A program made the position numbers and the translations under genes. Below the pieces are notes generated by a model, which saw only the letters and a list, made by a program, of their open reading frames with translations, searched no databases and was not told the DNA's origin. Positions 1 through 12,653 of a DNA stretch of 64,000 bases are shown piece by piece (position 1 is the first letter of the stretch; each line of letters starts with the position of its first letter). The DNA lies in contig NW_023998567.1 of assembly GCF_014805625.2 (NCBI RefSeq), positions 1,082,157-1,146,156 of the forward strand, in the 5' to 3' direction. Origin of the DNA: Glossina fuscipes. Its lineage: Eukaryota > Arthropoda > Insecta > Diptera > Glossinidae.

Positions 1-790
1 GAGTTCTTTTTCATTAAGTGCCCACGAATTTATTACGGCAAAGTCCACTAGATGTAGAACAGACGGAGGTATAATTTGCGGTCTTTGGCTCTTATACGAT
101 AGCGACTTAAGTAACTGTCCATCAAATCCACCTTTCCATGTGCAAATTTCCCTCTTGCCCTATTTTTGGACAAGAGATATCGATCTTTACTCGCTTATAA
201 ACTAAACAGATATTGTCCGCGGCTTGCGAGCAAGTACAAGTAGACAGCAAAGTAACAAACTTGTTGTCTTACCACACCGTCGCTGAAAAGTGAACATTGT
301 GGTGGGAGATTCTTTCTTCAAAATCTCTCTAGGAATCTGCGTCTCCGCTAAATCCTCCTCGTCCGCGAGTTTACAATTAGGCAACCTATTCTGCTATACA
401 GCTCCGACACAATGAATCCCTTATTTCGATAAACAGTGTGCCAGGAGCAATGAAGCGTAGAAATGATCTAAAAAAACTACATAATTCTTCATTGTTGGTA
501 TCACTCTGGCTCATAGTAAGACGACATTATTGGCGACTCCGAAAACAGGCTTATCTGCTCATCTGTTTCTTTCAAGTTCTCTTAGCGATTACACTTCGAA
601 ACAGTCTGCATATCCCATGCCGCTACGTAGAACAATGAGCTTGTAGCCCCACTTGTGGCAAATATAATTTCCGGAAACGACCTGTTTTGGTTGAAAACAT
701 TTGTTCGTCTATTGGGAGACGTTGATTTATAGGAACAGATAAAAATGTTTAATTTATCCCAGACATTGTGCTTACCCACATTGTAATCAG
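1..790 (-). pseudogene. piggyBac-type transposase relic, cut by the left edge
   Basis: Read on the minus strand, this region matches the middle and C-terminal parts of a piggyBac (DDE_Tnp_1_7) transposase, with several frameshifts and stops. Seen in order: a WDKL segment near 770, LPIDEQMFSTKTGRF near 700, FFDHFYAS (family DNFYTS, which holds a catalytic Asp) near 455, QNRLPNCKL near 390, DNKFVTLLST near 260, KVDLMDSYLSRYRIRAKDR near 120 and HLVDFAVINSWAL near 40. These blocks fall in the family's usual order and spacing. The N-terminus is missing beyond about 790 and the C-terminus runs off the window. The enzyme would cut and paste DNA at TTAA sites, but this copy is dead. Its terminal repeats are not visible. 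The family call is firm; the subfamily is not determined. Confidence 0.85.
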
Positions 791-1261
791 AAAATTATTA
801 AAGTGAGAATATAATAACTTAAAACACTTTAAGAAATGTGAATGTTTCACAAAACTTTACGACTAGTAATCTTAGATAGGACCGATTTTGCATACTGATG
901 TAATTCTGCATTACAAAGGAAACACCGTTTATATCCAAAAATATAAATCTTATTCGTCGTTTAAATAGTTATAAGCTGTTTCTTTCTATTCAGCCTATAG
1001 TAATTGCTTTTAACTGAACACATGTCTTAACCCCAATTGTCTGTCGTTTAACCAATAAGTACTGTAAGTCGTTCTCGATTGCAAAATAAACAAAAAAATC
1101 ACGCTATCCCCGCATTCATCGTTTATTTTCATTTTCTTTATTATAGCAAAAATATTGAGTAAAGAAGCTTACACTGTAAAAGTCTTTTTTTGATGACCCC
1201 GACGTGATAAAAGAAAAAGGCAAATTCATTGCCAGTGTACATGCAGATATGCTAAAAGCTC
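791..1261. other. AT-rich stretch, nothing recognised
   Basis: No coding-like frame, repeat or RNA gene could be supported here. The stretch lies between the piggyBac relic and the tail of an I-like LINE fragment. Confidence 0.5.
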
Positions 1262-1740
1262 CATTTTATTATTATTATTCTTGTAATTTTAGACTAATGA
1301 AATAAATTCTTAGAGTAAAAAAAACGACATGGAGCACTAGCAACACAGGCTATCGGCTCTAATTTATAAAAGTACATTATATATTGAGCCTAGTAATTTT
1401 GATAAAAGCAATATATTGTATTGATATTCTGTTCTGTAGGTGATTGTAGAATGTCCGTAGGTTTAGTTGTTCCAAATACAATACTTCTAGCCAAGGTAAA
1501 ATTAAAGCAGTCACAGAGAATGTGCTATATGGTAAGAATTTCTCCACTATTGCAGATTGGAGAGGAAGACTTCTTCAATATCAATTGGTTAGTTGCAATT
1601 GCATGACCAAAGCGAATTCTCGAAAATGTTCGGATATTGAGGTGCAGACGCAGCATACTTCGCCGCTCGATCAGCCTGCTCATTTCCCAATAAACCGATA
1701 TGAATAAGTACCCACAACAACGTAGTTTCGGCAAACCAAA
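1262..1740 (-). mobile_element. I-like LINE, 3' fragment
   Basis: This is a second copy of the 3' end of the I-like element at 13376-18645. The shared 3' UTR (1280-1380) follows a (TAA)n tail seen as ATT repeats at 1265-1280. On the minus strand the end of the RNase H domain is readable (HIGLLGNEQADRAAK, about 1660-1710), then the C-terminal segment FSRIRFGHAIATNQ. Compared with the longer copy, about 50 codons between AASAP and the FSRIR segment are deleted. Homology fades upstream of about 1740, as expected of a 5'-truncated LINE insertion. Confidence 0.8.
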
Positions 1741-2539
1741 CCATAGTCGGTTTAAATAAATTTGAACACACTCTAGGTGAATCTTCATTCTTAAAATATT
1801 TTGGTCGTCCATATATAAATACACCAAATACCCGCCATTTTAACTTTCGGTCTTTAATAATTAAAATGAGGATATCCACTGAACATTTGGGTCGCGGCTG
1901 ACAAGATAACCCAGCTGTGACTTGATTCAAAAATAAAGTCGCATCAGAAAGAAATAGTCAATTTCAAAAGTACGCGCTGCCCATCTAAGAGAATACGACG
2001 AAGGTAGGATTCTTGCGCATTTCAAATACGTCGAAATAAATGGAGAGCCTACATCGTCAAATCGCTAAATACAGGATTTATTGAAGGGCGACGCTTTTTG
2101 GAAGCACTAGGTAGCAGCGAAATCGAAATTCGTTTTGATTTCATTTTGATGTATTTTGAGGTTAATGACAAGCCCCGTTCTAATTAGATGTTATAAAAAT
2201 GGTCCTATAAGTCAACAATCACCAATAGGCAATTCTACGCGCGCTGTTTTGTACTGTTTTACTTAGTGCGTAGAAATTTTGCAATTTTTTTTTTTTTTTG
2301 CTTTATATGCTTTTGAAGCCTAATTAATTAAAAAGTGTTTAAATTTATTGAATTATATTGAACTTATTGTGCTGATAGTCATTTTGGGTTCTGCGATCAA
2401 CGTTTGGCCTTTTCGTCAAAAAACGTCTCTTCCTTGTTTTTTGCATTTTGTTGCTTCCAAACATCTGAGTTAGTGCGGGGCGTTTTCGTTTTTCTCTTCT
2501 CACCATGCTGAGCAATTGCCACAAGCCCCACATGCAATT
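1741..2539. other. Unassigned spacer
   Basis: There is no confident feature. A short frame near 1985-2080 on the plus strand looks protein-like (AAHLREYDEGRILAHFKY) but I do not recognise it. A 15-nt T run lies near 2287. The right part, from about 2400, may be decayed ORF1 of the LINE copy that follows. Confidence 0.35.
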
Positions 2540-5280
2540 GTGGCCACTAGCTCTATTTTGTCACAAAATCTGTGAACCCTATCGTTGCCAATACGGATGA
2601 CGTCCGCTTGACGGCAGTCCCCCCCAGATACCCCTGAGGATAACCCAAAAAGTTATCTTGCTGCAAAAGTTTCATCCGTCAATCTAAAGCGTGTTAGCAT
2701 TTTTAAATTGGTGCCATCGTAACATACAGCAATCTCGTTTTTTAAGGTGTTAGTTCCTACATTAAAATTTTGTTGTGTAAATCCTTGTGAGCAGTTGAAT
2801 TCCTAATTACGGAATTCATTCCTTGTCCTCGTAACACTAATTCGGTAGTTTTTTCACCTTCAAAAATTCAATGTTTTTTCAGGTCCAGTAACTTTCATTT
2901 ATCAAAATGTAAGGGCCTAAACTCAAAAATTCGCTGCACTTTCTTAAATCCGGTAAGCACAGATTTTTTGTGGTTGAGGGATGATTTATATTCGTGGGAA
3001 CTTTTTCACAATCTTTTCCAGGTTTCCAGGAAGGATTGATGGGATCGCACCATTGATGGTGTTTTAATTGCAATATCTGCAGTCTCATCCTATTCATTCC
3101 AATTTTTTACTCCTCCTGACATTGAATATATTGCCATTCTGGTATAAATTGCCAATAAACAATTATACGTAACTTGCTTCTATATATCCCTAAATGTGGA
3201 TGTCTCTATTTGTAAGAATCATGCTGCCCTCATTTGCGAAGTGACCGAATTGTCTAATTACAGCCTTGGGGGACTTCAACTTGCCACATGCCACATGGTG
3301 TCATACCGATAATTCCGGTCGTCACCCCAAAACATCTAATAGAACTATTGTGCTATTGAATGAATTGTTTGATCGTACTTTACTTCAATACAACCGTACT
3401 CCTATTTGTAATGACACGCTGTTAGATTTTTTCTTTGCGAATTTCCCGGACATAGCTGCAAATCGGTTTAGTAGTTTACCTGAGGATTCCTATCATCCAG
3501 CACTTGGTATTTCGTTCCTTTACAGACATAATGATCCATTGAACCGTTCTAATGTCTCAAATCAAACTTCCATATTATGATTTTAAGAAAACCAATATCT
3601 TATTGCCTTAATCTCATCATTTACTCATTATGCGCGCTTTTTCCGCGGGGAATGTTGCAATCTTACTGTCATCGTTTTATAATCTATTAAACCTATGTAT
3701 TTGTGCGTCCGTTTCGATCAAAAAGAGTATTAAGTACTACACAAATATGAACAACAAAGTTTTCAAAAAATTTATGAAAAACGGTTGTGCTTACGACTAT
3801 TTCGCCTATTTTGCTGCAAGGCATAGATTTAATTACCTCAACCACCAACGTTACTGCAGATATTTTCGGTTGATACAATCTTCATAAATATTATTTTATT
3901 ATACTTTTAGGTTTGTCCAGTCCAACAGAAAAGTCTTCATATATCCCTCGGATGTTTCTTTTAATGGATCTGAGTCCTCTGACGATATGAGAAACTTGAA
4001 TCTCTTTTTGTAAAATATTTCAGACGACATTTTTCAACTACTGTGTCACATAACTAACTCAGTTTCGATTCGTAACTTGGTCATTTCAGAAAATGATATT
4101 TTCGATGGTTTGAGGTCTACAAAATAGAGTACGGTGATGGGATTCCATCATGTATTTTCAAATCATGGTCTGTCGAGATAAGTGATGTTATTTTAATGGT
4201 TTTCAACCATTCCGCGAAATCAGGTGTTTTTCCTTTAAGTTGGAAGACTAGTTTCCTTATTCCACTTCACAAATGCGGAGATAGCCGTTGCCAAGTTGTA
4301 TATCTTACCTAAGTTGTTTGAGTGAATTGGTACTCAGCATTTAAATTTGCTAGCAAATTTATATTTCTTCGTTCATGGCTCTCTAAAAAGGAGATCAACA
4401 GTTAATAATCTAGTAAAATTTACTTGCCATGTTTTTAAAGCTTTTTGGACGTCACATAAGTGTCGTTTCCTAAAGTGTTTGAATTAGTTAACCATAACTT
4501 ATTGATCTTGAAACTCCAAGCATCAGGCTTCCCTTCCTTAGGGTAATGGATAAGCTTTTATCTGCGTGGTTCTGTTTGACTTCATCAGCTTGAATTTCCC
4601 GTGACGGCTGTCGTTCGTCAAACCAGCCTCTTAGGACCCCTTTTATTTAATTTATACATTAATGATTCCCCTCGGTGATTAAATCCATTCAGATCTTAAG
4701 GTTGGCACACACTTGTCTCTCTGCCTCTTTATGAAAATAGATTTCTTGCGTCATCCTCACCATAACTTGAGTAAACATAGATTCATTCTGGTTGTTTCCT
4801 TCTTAATTAAGTTAATAAATGGTACTATCGACACGCTCACATTAGTTGGTGAGATAAACTTTAATGTCTCTAATCGCTTGTCTAGGCACTTTGTCTGCAT
4901 TACCTAACCTAAATGAAACCTAAATGATGTCATCACTTAAATTCTATATTGGACGTTTTAGCGTCTATGAAAAGTGCTATGCTTAACATGCGCGATTTGC
5001 ATATGTCGTAATTAAACTAACTTCCAATTTTAACATCTTACTATGATTCAAAAATTGACTGGTGTTGATTACTGTTGTCGGTTGCCAAGCTTTTGCATGT
5101 TTGCAATGGTTTAGAGCTGTGTACATCCTTCTTTACTTTTTTATTTATTTATACATGACTTATTATTTAATCATTTAACTTTTTTTTTCTTTACTTCTAA
5201 TATGCTTTTTAATAGTTTTTAATAACAATTAATATAACATCTACTTCTAACAGTCACTTGAATTCGACTATTGATTTAGG
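2540..5280 (+). mobile_element. J1 LINE copy a (Jockey superfamily), decayed
   Basis: This is a non-LTR retrotransposon relic of the most abundant family in the window. It shows the end of ORF1 (about 2630-2760, alignable with the copy at 5255-6960), the start of the endonuclease domain (about 2880-3100), a clear endonuclease core with GDFNLPHATW at 3272, RT pieces from 4090 to 4650, a C-terminal segment at 4713-4907 (HRFILVVSFLIKLINGTID), and a 3' UTR to about 5280. Many frameshifts and stops make it inactive. The usual (TAAA)n tail is missing, so the 3' end is truncated or overwritten where it meets copy b. Assignment to the Jockey/CR1 group rests on RT sequence and the APE endonuclease; the exact clade is uncertain. 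Confidence 0.75.
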
Positions 5281-6960
5281 TAAACTAAAAGGTGGACAGA
5301 AATTTACCGCTATCTCTCGAAAATTTAAAGCATAGATTAAAAAGTCTGCCATTACAGTTAGGAGTACAGCTGCATTGAAGTATATTACGATCAAATAATT
5401 CATTGAAAAACACAGTAGCTGCATCAAATGTAGAGATGGGGACAATACAGGAATTACCACTGTAACACCAAGCGGCATGTGGTGAATTGAAGCCTCTAAG
5501 GCTATAACCGTATGTCTATGAATTAGACTTTTCGGCTACGTCACAAATGAGGGTAGCATGTTTTTTATAAATAGAGATATCCGTATTTGGAGGAATATAG
5601 AAGTAAGTTATAAATAGTTGTTTTTTAGGCATTTTCACTCGAATGGCGATAAATTCAACGTCAGGAGTAGTAGGAAATTCAATTGATTTGGACGGAAATG
5701 ACGAAGATATGGCAATTACGCCACCACCAATGCGGTCCAATCGATCCTTCCTGAAAACATGGAAAGATTTGTAAAAAAGTTCCGACGAATATAAATCAGG
5801 CTTCAACCAAGTTTTAAATGAAGGCCAAACAGAAAAACTCTGTGTTTATTGAATTTAGAAAAGTGAGGAAATTAGAAATTTAGTGGAGCGAATTTTTGAG
5901 GTTAGACGCGTACATTTTGGCAAATGAAAGTTACTGGGCCTGAGGAAACATTTAGTTTTTTGAGGGTGGAAGAGCTACAGAACTAGGATTACGGTTTATT
6001 TCATAAAATTTTCTTATATTCAGTCGGAATTAACACTTTAAAAGACGAGATTGGTCTTGGTTGAGATGAAGCCAATTTGAAAATGATTACATGCTTCAAG
6101 TTGACGGATGTGACTTTTGCAGCCAAACAACATTTTAGGTTATCTTCAGACGTGTAAGGCGCCGATCTTGGCACAAATATTGCCTTTCTGGGTGGTTCAG
6201 CCGACAAGCAGACGCCACCCCTGCTAGAAGCAATAGGATTTGCAGGTAGACAGTTTTGTGTTGGCGAGAATATAGAGCGCGTGACCACACTTGTAGCTTG
6301 TGCGACTTGCCCAGCGTGGTGAGCAGCAGACACCCCCGAACAGCCAGAGGGAGTGGCGGATTTGTTGCTTTTATTAATATTTTTTGAAGAAGTACACAAA
6401 GTAGGCTGAATGACACCACGAAGAGGAGATATTCTTCCCACTTCAGCGTAGCTAGGCTTTCCAACTTATTTGGAACTTTTTTATTAGTGAAGGCGGAGAT
6501 CAAGTACCATGCTACACTACGAGTTGGTCTTGTACATGCTGGGGGAGAAGGTGAGTGCTATAGATAACGACACTCATTGAATATTGGCATGATTTTTTCA
6601 AAGTTCCTTCACAAAGTAATGAGATTTTCGCTTAGTTCAGAGAACCCAAACCTTGTCTCCATGAACAGCTTTTAGACGTCAATATCCCACTTCCTAGAGT
6701 CGATCCATGACCAACGAATACCCGTTGTAGAATGAAGTACTGCATCTGCGGCACAGCCATTGATACCTGCACTTTTCGCGTGACAAAAATGCTTCCAAAG
6801 TCAACAAATAATGAATTGTTCAGATTCGGGGCTCGTTTTTGTTTGACGTGATGTAAAAAAACACTCCATATCAAAAAGTAACAGACAAGAGATTGAAGAG
6901 AGACAGATTGTGAAAAACAAACACAAAAGTTTGTCTCGCACAAAAAAATTATCTCTCAAA
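5255..6960 (-). mobile_element. J1 LINE copy b, ORF1 and endonuclease, opposite strand
   Basis: This copy lies tail to tail with copy a. On the minus strand, ORF1 is read from about 6960 to 6000 with frameshifts. An N-terminal Cys/His-rich part resembles the finger found in Jockey-type ORF1 proteins. The ORF1 end (SSFKVLIPTEYKKIL, stop near 6001) is well conserved. The endonuclease follows from about 5930, with FRKDRLDRIGGGVIAI at 5700-5750 and an uninterrupted stretch to 5516. A frameshifted endonuclease C-terminus runs from 5478 to 5255. RT is absent, so the copy is truncated inside the endonuclease. ORF1 would bind the RNA intermediate and the endonuclease would nick target DNA; neither is intact. 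Confidence 0.7.
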
Positions 6961-7551
6961 TTATAAGTAAACGTCGCACTACTAAAGAAACAGTAATTAA
7001 AGAGAAATTCAGAAAAAAACTGTAAACGTAAAAAAAAAAGAAACAAGAAAGAGACTTATTACGTAGAGCGCCAAGTGCTGAACGCAGAAACCACCACGTT
7101 AAATTAAAAACTTTTATACTTTATAATTAATTATTCTTTAAGCGCGTAAAAACCATAAAGAAATAAGATAACAAAAAGGAATTGCAAAATTTCTTCACAC
7201 AAACTCGTGACAAAAGACTAGAACATGCGCGCATAGTTTAGTGGAGTTTCATGTGTAAGTATATAAAATACATAAATAGATACTCTTAAATGTATGCCTA
7301 CTCTGTTATTCTTTCGGGCCGCTGCCATATTTTATAATCTTTTACGGCCACCGTATGAATTTTTAAATGTTAAGTGTCCTTAAAATTAATTTAAAAATTT
7401 CATCGCCGCCATCATCATTATCATCTGCCGTTTCCATATTCTTCATCAATTTTATCACAGGCGCTAAGTCTTTGTTAAATGGCTATCGCTGCCGTCTTTG
7501 TTAATATTTACCGGTAAGAAAAACAGGTTTCACTAAGCGGCAAAAATAGAA
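6961..7551. other. AT-rich leader-like spacer
   Basis: No coding content was found. The region sits directly upstream of the BEL/Pao gag start and could contain that element's leader or LTR remains, but no LTR ends or primer site could be defined. Confidence 0.35.
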
Positions 7552-10500
7552 AATGGCGTCGTCAGAAAAAAAAGCGATAAATCAACTGTAAACGTAAAAG
7601 AAAATTCCGAAATTGAAGAACTATACGGCGAAATAGCAAAGCTTCAAGAGAAATAAAAAAGATGCTGAGTTAACCGCAGCCGCCTCCGTCGCAGGTTTAT
7701 AACCATTACCGCAGGTTAGTTTGTTCTCTTCTGCGTGGCCTCAACAAATATTAACCATGCCTTCTCAAAATTCTGTGAGGTGCATTTGTAGGAACATACG
7801 ACAACCAGTCGCCATGAAATCGCTGGAATTTTCGTCATATATCTCTCGTTTTTCATTGTCGCGGAATTACGTTGCAACGCCGATGTGGTGTGAGTTATCA
7901 CCATTTTACCATCCACTGTTTGCAAAACATTACAACGCCGCCGCCAGTATCCCAAATTCCAGGAAAACGTAGATTTCAACAATTTCTTGATTTCTCTGGA
8001 GAGCCCGAACAATGGCCAAGTTTATTGCGTTGTTGCATTCAAGCAAACCACGAATACATATAAATGTAACAATCTCGAAGATTTGTTACGCCTACAAAAG
8101 GACTAAGGAGGGTAGCCAAGCAGAATGCCTTTACAACACATCCAGATAAAGTAGCCCAGGTAATGGGTACATTGGAATTTTTTAACGAACGATCTGAAAT
8201 ATTAATCCGAAGCCCAATCAATAAAGTTAAAAATTATCTGCCAGTACCGATAAGACGGATGTCAGATATAATTGATTTTAGCACAATCGAATTCAACATG
8301 TTTCTTAGAACGCTCCCCCAATGTTAAATGAGCTGGTTGGAAAATTGGCTACACAGAAACGAGAAGAACGGGCTTTCCAGGCGTAAAAGAATTCAATTCG
8401 GGGTTATCCACCCAAGCCAGACGTGTTGTTTTGGGAACGGATTATGAAACAAATAAAGCTAAAAGAAAGATGAAACATACATTTTCCATCAACACTAAAG
8501 AGAACATATTGAAATGTGTTAATTTCCAAAATAAACACCGTTAGCACCATTAGTGAAAGCTCAAAAGTATCGTTAATTGAAGAATGTATAGAAAACCATG
8601 TAGGTTTATATGGCTCTGTTTATAAGCTATCCCTTAAATGAATTGGAGATAAACCATCTAACGAAAAATCGAAACTTGCAAATTTGGAAATAAATGCAAC
8701 ATATAAACCAGAGTGGTTCCAAACGAAGAACGTGCGAACTGCTGAAAACTTGTAAATACCGCCGCAAAACTTGGAATTCCACTGAATTCGATATAAACTT
8801 TTTGTATTGAACAATATTAATATGGGTGACTAAACCACAAAATTCTAATTGGAATGTCCCATATAAAACTAACACGGCCGTTAAAAGTTCATAATTTGGA
8901 CGAGAACTTCTCTGTTCAAGAAACAAATTTTGGGCTTCATTCAATCTGGTTCAAATAAAGCCCATTCAGAAGCGATGATATGTCGAACAGACATCGTTGA
9001 CTTGGCAGATATACAACAAAGAATGTCTGATTATTTTATAATTAAGAATTTTGGCAAAAAACGCTTAGAGCTCGTCCAATCTGACTGCGGTTGTAGGTCT
9101 AAAAAAATGCTAAAACAAACTACAAGAGAGCTAGGTTGCCAATATGAAACTCTTTGGAAGAAAGACGAATCTTTAAAGATGAGTACCCATGTGCGGTGAA
9201 AGCCGTAGGTGATCGCCATTATGTTAAAGATTATGTGGGCAATCTTGACACAAAAAACGAAGCGATTGTAGTAGCCAAAGATGTTATGAGTGTTCAACAA
9301 GAATCAGGTTCAATATGAGGAGCTTTGTATCGAATGCAGCTAAGCTCTGCCAATATCCTAAAGGCACAAATGATGACGCAACTGGCATTTCTGCGAATTA
9401 AGCTGTTAGATGCCAGGAATAGTCAAAAATTGGTTCTAGATAGAAACCGTCGCCCGCCTAAACGAGAAGTTTTAAGTCTAACGTTGCCAATTTTTGATCC
9501 TTTCTGTATTTTAATAAGTTGAAAACTGAAACTACAAGAACTATGAAAATCTAAAACACATTGAAATACGCCGATCCCCGAAAAGTTACAGCATTTATGG
9601 CGGGCTTAGCACAATAAGCTGCAAGACGAAACGGAAATTCGTATCCCAAGATATTCTCACAATCACAAACAATAGAGCCAAAGTTGAACTACATATGTTC
9701 CTTGACGATAGCGAAGCTGCTTTCTTCTCTGTATGTTATTGAAAACTCATTCATTTATGCAGGTAACGTTTATATTGACTTTATTATTAGAAACACTAAA
9801 TCTGACCCTTTGAACTTTGAGCTGTTCCTACCTTGGATCTACTTGCCGCTGCATTAGGAGTGCGCTTGAAAAGAGAAAGCTGTATTAAGGAATCCTGACG
9901 TGAACCCATCAAACACCATATTTTGGTTAGATTTGTTATCAATTGGATAAATTCCGATACTAGACCATACAAATAATTCGTTTTAAGTCGAATAGCCGAA
10001 ATCCTCGAAAATTCAAGTACTTCTGAGTGAAGGTGGGTGATAACGCGCAGAATCCAACAGATGAAGCTCCGCGTCCAAAATAAAAAACGAAATTCCTCTC
10101 AAATTTAAATTGGATGTGCACCATTAGTTTTGCAGTATTCCGAAGAAAATTGCCTTTTACAACCCACGAATTGTATATACAAATGGTCTTATCTTATTTT
10201 TGGTCGGTACATTAAGCCGAGATTGCACATAACATAAGTTAAAAAGATACGGGAGGTACTGATTTACAGATATAAACTTTTCTCGCAATATCTCATTAGG
10301 AACTACCTAGGCTGAATGGCTTTACAAAAAGTGCTCCGACGGTTTGGCGGTCAACTTAAGAACTATTGCCAGAAAGTTTAAAAGAACTCTGGAACTATAC
10401 GCAAAAATTAGCGTAATGCTTAAATCGACTAAAGTATTCCTCCCGTTTAAAATGAGACCAGAAATTTTAAGAAACATTCGTACTTCAACTGTGCCAAGTG

Positions 10501-10900
10501 TATAAAGCTGGCTTGGCAATACTTCTTCTGGTCTCATATGTCACGCCTTACATTGTCAATTTTACAAAAAAGTTCGCTACCTGCCATGCTCATCAGTGGA
10601 TTAACGATAAAGTAACAATTGGTAAGGAGGAAATTTTTATGCATATTACAATGATCCCCATTTTTGAAATGCTGAATATATAATGAATTTGTAGTGGAAG
10701 GGAAATTTGACCACACAATAAGTTCTGCATATCAACGTCGTGCAAATGCCTGAGCAGAAAAAGTCCCAATAGCGAAAAAAAGTGTTCCCACATTCGAGCA
10801 AAATCTATTGATTAGGCACCATGTGCCTAATTGTCAAACTACTTCGTATAGTTCTCAGTTCTGTCCTATTCTAACACTCTGTTCGCCGAAGGAAGAAGGC
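7552..10900 (+). mobile_element. BEL/Pao LTR retrotransposon relic (gag-pol)
   Basis: Fragments follow the BEL/Pao order. A gag start lies at 7552 (MASSEKKAINQL). Gag follows with FSGEPEQWPSLL near 8000 and HPDKVAQVMGTLEFFNERSEILIRSP at 8139-8210, a typical BEL gag segment. The protease-RT linker is at 8730-9060. RT parts include an HYVKDYVGNLDTKNEA segment near 9220, where the family YVDD motif has become YVKD, and PPKREVLSLTLPIFDP at 9450-9500. RNase H parts are VELHMFLDDSEAAFF near 9690, LDLLAAALGVRL near 9830 and FVINWINSDTRPYK near 9930. Dozens of stops and frameshifts make it dead. Integrase is not convincing. The right end fades at about 10900 and a J1 LINE starts at 11128. The LTRs are not identified. 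Confidence 0.8.
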
Positions 10901-11127
10901 GCAATTGTTAACATGTGTTATGTTTTTTTTAAAGCATGTAAAGCTTACTGAGGGTGCCAATATCATTCATCACTATAAGTAAAACCTTGTCATCATTGTC
11001 ACATCACCTTTAGAACCCACAATTATTATAATCATCGTCTGCATCTTTGCCAGCGAAACGAAGTCTACTTTGTAATTTGTCATGTTACTAGTAGTATTTT
11101 ATTTATCGTATTAATTTGAACGTTCTC
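10901..11127. other. Short spacer between BEL relic and J1 copy c
   Basis: No recognisable feature. It may be decayed BEL sequence. Confidence 0.3.
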
Positions 11128-12653
11128 CGCACAAGCACGGCTTTCGGAAAGGGCGAACTACAGTCAGTAAGTTGTTAGAGTTTACTTGTCATGTTTTCAA
11201 GACTTTTTCTAGTGGCTCTCGCACAGATGTTATATACACTGATTTAAGCAAAGCTTTTGATATGGTTAACCATAACTTATTTATCTTTATACTCCAAGCC
11301 TCTGGCCGCCCTTTCTATTTAGTGAAATGGATAAGGTCTTATCTGCACAATAGATCCTTCAGGGTTTTGTTCAACTTTATCACCTCGGATGAATTTCCCG
11401 TTATGTCTGGCGTACCTCAAGGAAGTCATTTAGGTCCCATTTTATTTAATTTATACATCAAAGATTTGCCCTCCGTTATGAAATTCAGCGAGATCTTAAT
11501 GTATGCTGATGATGTGAAACTGTTTTTTTCCTTTTCCGTAGAATCGCAATCACATCAGCTTCAAGGTGATTTGGATAATTTTGTTGCCTGGTGCTCTGTG
11601 AATCTTCTGAAACTAAATCTGAGTAAATGTAAGAAGGTTTCTTTCTCAAGAAGAAAGTCATTCATTACTCAGTATTTCATAGATTCGCATAAGTTGGAGG
11701 ACGTCGATTCGATCACAGATTTAGGCGTTCTATTTGACCATAGGTTACGTTTCAACTTGCATATTGAGCTCTCGATAAGCAAAGCTAGGTCCGCGCTTGG
11801 TTTTATAAAAAGGTGGTCCAAAAAGCTTGATGATCCCTACATTACGAAAAGGCTGTACATGTGTTTGGTTAGACTTATACTTGACTATGTCTCCGTTGTG
11901 TGGTCTCCTTCATATAGGTGCTATGTAGATTTAATTGAATCTGTTCAAAAGAAATGCTGTTTACCCTTAGAAATTTGGGTTGGGATCCGATTGCCTCTGT
12001 TCCTCCTTATGAAAATAGGTTGCTTCTGCTGTCCCTACCGTCTCTTGAGAAACGTAGATTTGTTCTTGGCGTTTCTAATTAAAGTAATAAATGGTGTTAT
12101 TGATTCGCCTTCATTATTTGGTGAAATAAGCTTTAATGTCCCTAACCGCTTCTCTAGGCACTTTATCTTGGTTAAGCTAAGTCAGTATAAACATAATTAT
12201 AAGCTGTTTAATCCGCTCAGAGTAGTTTGCAAGAACCTAAATGACGTCCATCATTTATTCTCGTTATCGGACTCTTTAAAGTCCATTAAAGCATCATTGC
12301 TTAATACGCGCGATTTACCTATGGCTTACTTAAATCAGCTAGTATTCTTAAAAGTAGTTACGATTCGAAAATGAATCGTTGTTAAGTATTATTGGTTGCC
12401 AAGCTTATCCATGTTTGCGATGGCTTAGGGATTCGTTTGCAATTTGGTCCTGTACCGGTTGTAAGTGTGGCTCTATTCTGGTTGTGTACAAGCTTTTTTT
12501 CTTTTTTTTCCTTCTTATTTGTTTTATTGTACTTATACTAAGTTTTATTATTAATTTAATATAAGTTTTGCTTTAAGTGCCAATTGAACGCGAATGTTAT
12601 TTGTTTCGTTGAGTTGCATGTATAAGTAGAATTAGAATAAATAAATAAATAAA
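11128..12653 (+). mobile_element. J1 LINE copy c, 5'-truncated, best preserved
   Basis: This is the 3' half of a J1 element. It holds an open RT frame, a 3' UTR with a T-rich segment at 12490-12530, and a terminal (TAAA)n tail at 12634-12653. The 5' end lies inside RT at about 11128 (HKHGFRKGRTTVS), which fits incomplete reverse transcription. It is the reference copy for the other J1 fragments in the window. Confidence 0.85.
11172..12374 (+). CDS. J1 reverse transcriptase, partial, 400-codon open frame
   Basis: This is the RNA-dependent DNA polymerase part of the J1 LINE, lacking its N-terminal third and the endonuclease. Visible RT motifs are DLSKAFDMVNHNL (the first catalytic Asp block), SGVPQGSHLGPILFNLYI (template-grip block), and LMYADDVKLFF with the catalytic YADD near 11503. 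A thumb-like region and the conserved C-terminal segments FLAFLIKVINGVIDSP and FNVPNRFSRHF follow. There is no RNase H domain. The frame is free of stops over 1.2 kb, while most neighbours are riddled with them, so this copy is relatively young. The ATG at 11172 is only the first Met of a truncated frame, not a true start. Confidence 0.85.
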   Translation: MLEFTCHVFKTFSSGSRTDVIYTDLSKAFDMVNHNLFIFILQASGRPFYLVKWIRSYLHNRSFRVLFNFITSDEFPVMSGVPQGSHLGPILFNLYIKDLPSVMKFSEILMYADDVKLFFSFSVESQSHQLQGDLDNFVAWCSVNLLKLNLSKCKKVSFSRRKSFITQYFIDSHKLEDVDSITDLGVLFDHRLRFNLHIELSISKARSALGFIKRWSKKLDDPYITKRLYMCLVRLILDYVSVVWSPSYRCYVDLIESVQKKCCLPLEIWVGIRLPLFLLMKIGCFCCPYRLLRNVDLFLAFLIKVINGVIDSPSLFGEISFNVPNRFSRHFILVKLSQYKHNYKLFNPLRVVCKNLNDVHHLFSLSDSLKSIKASLLNTRDLPMAYLNQLVFLKVVTIRK

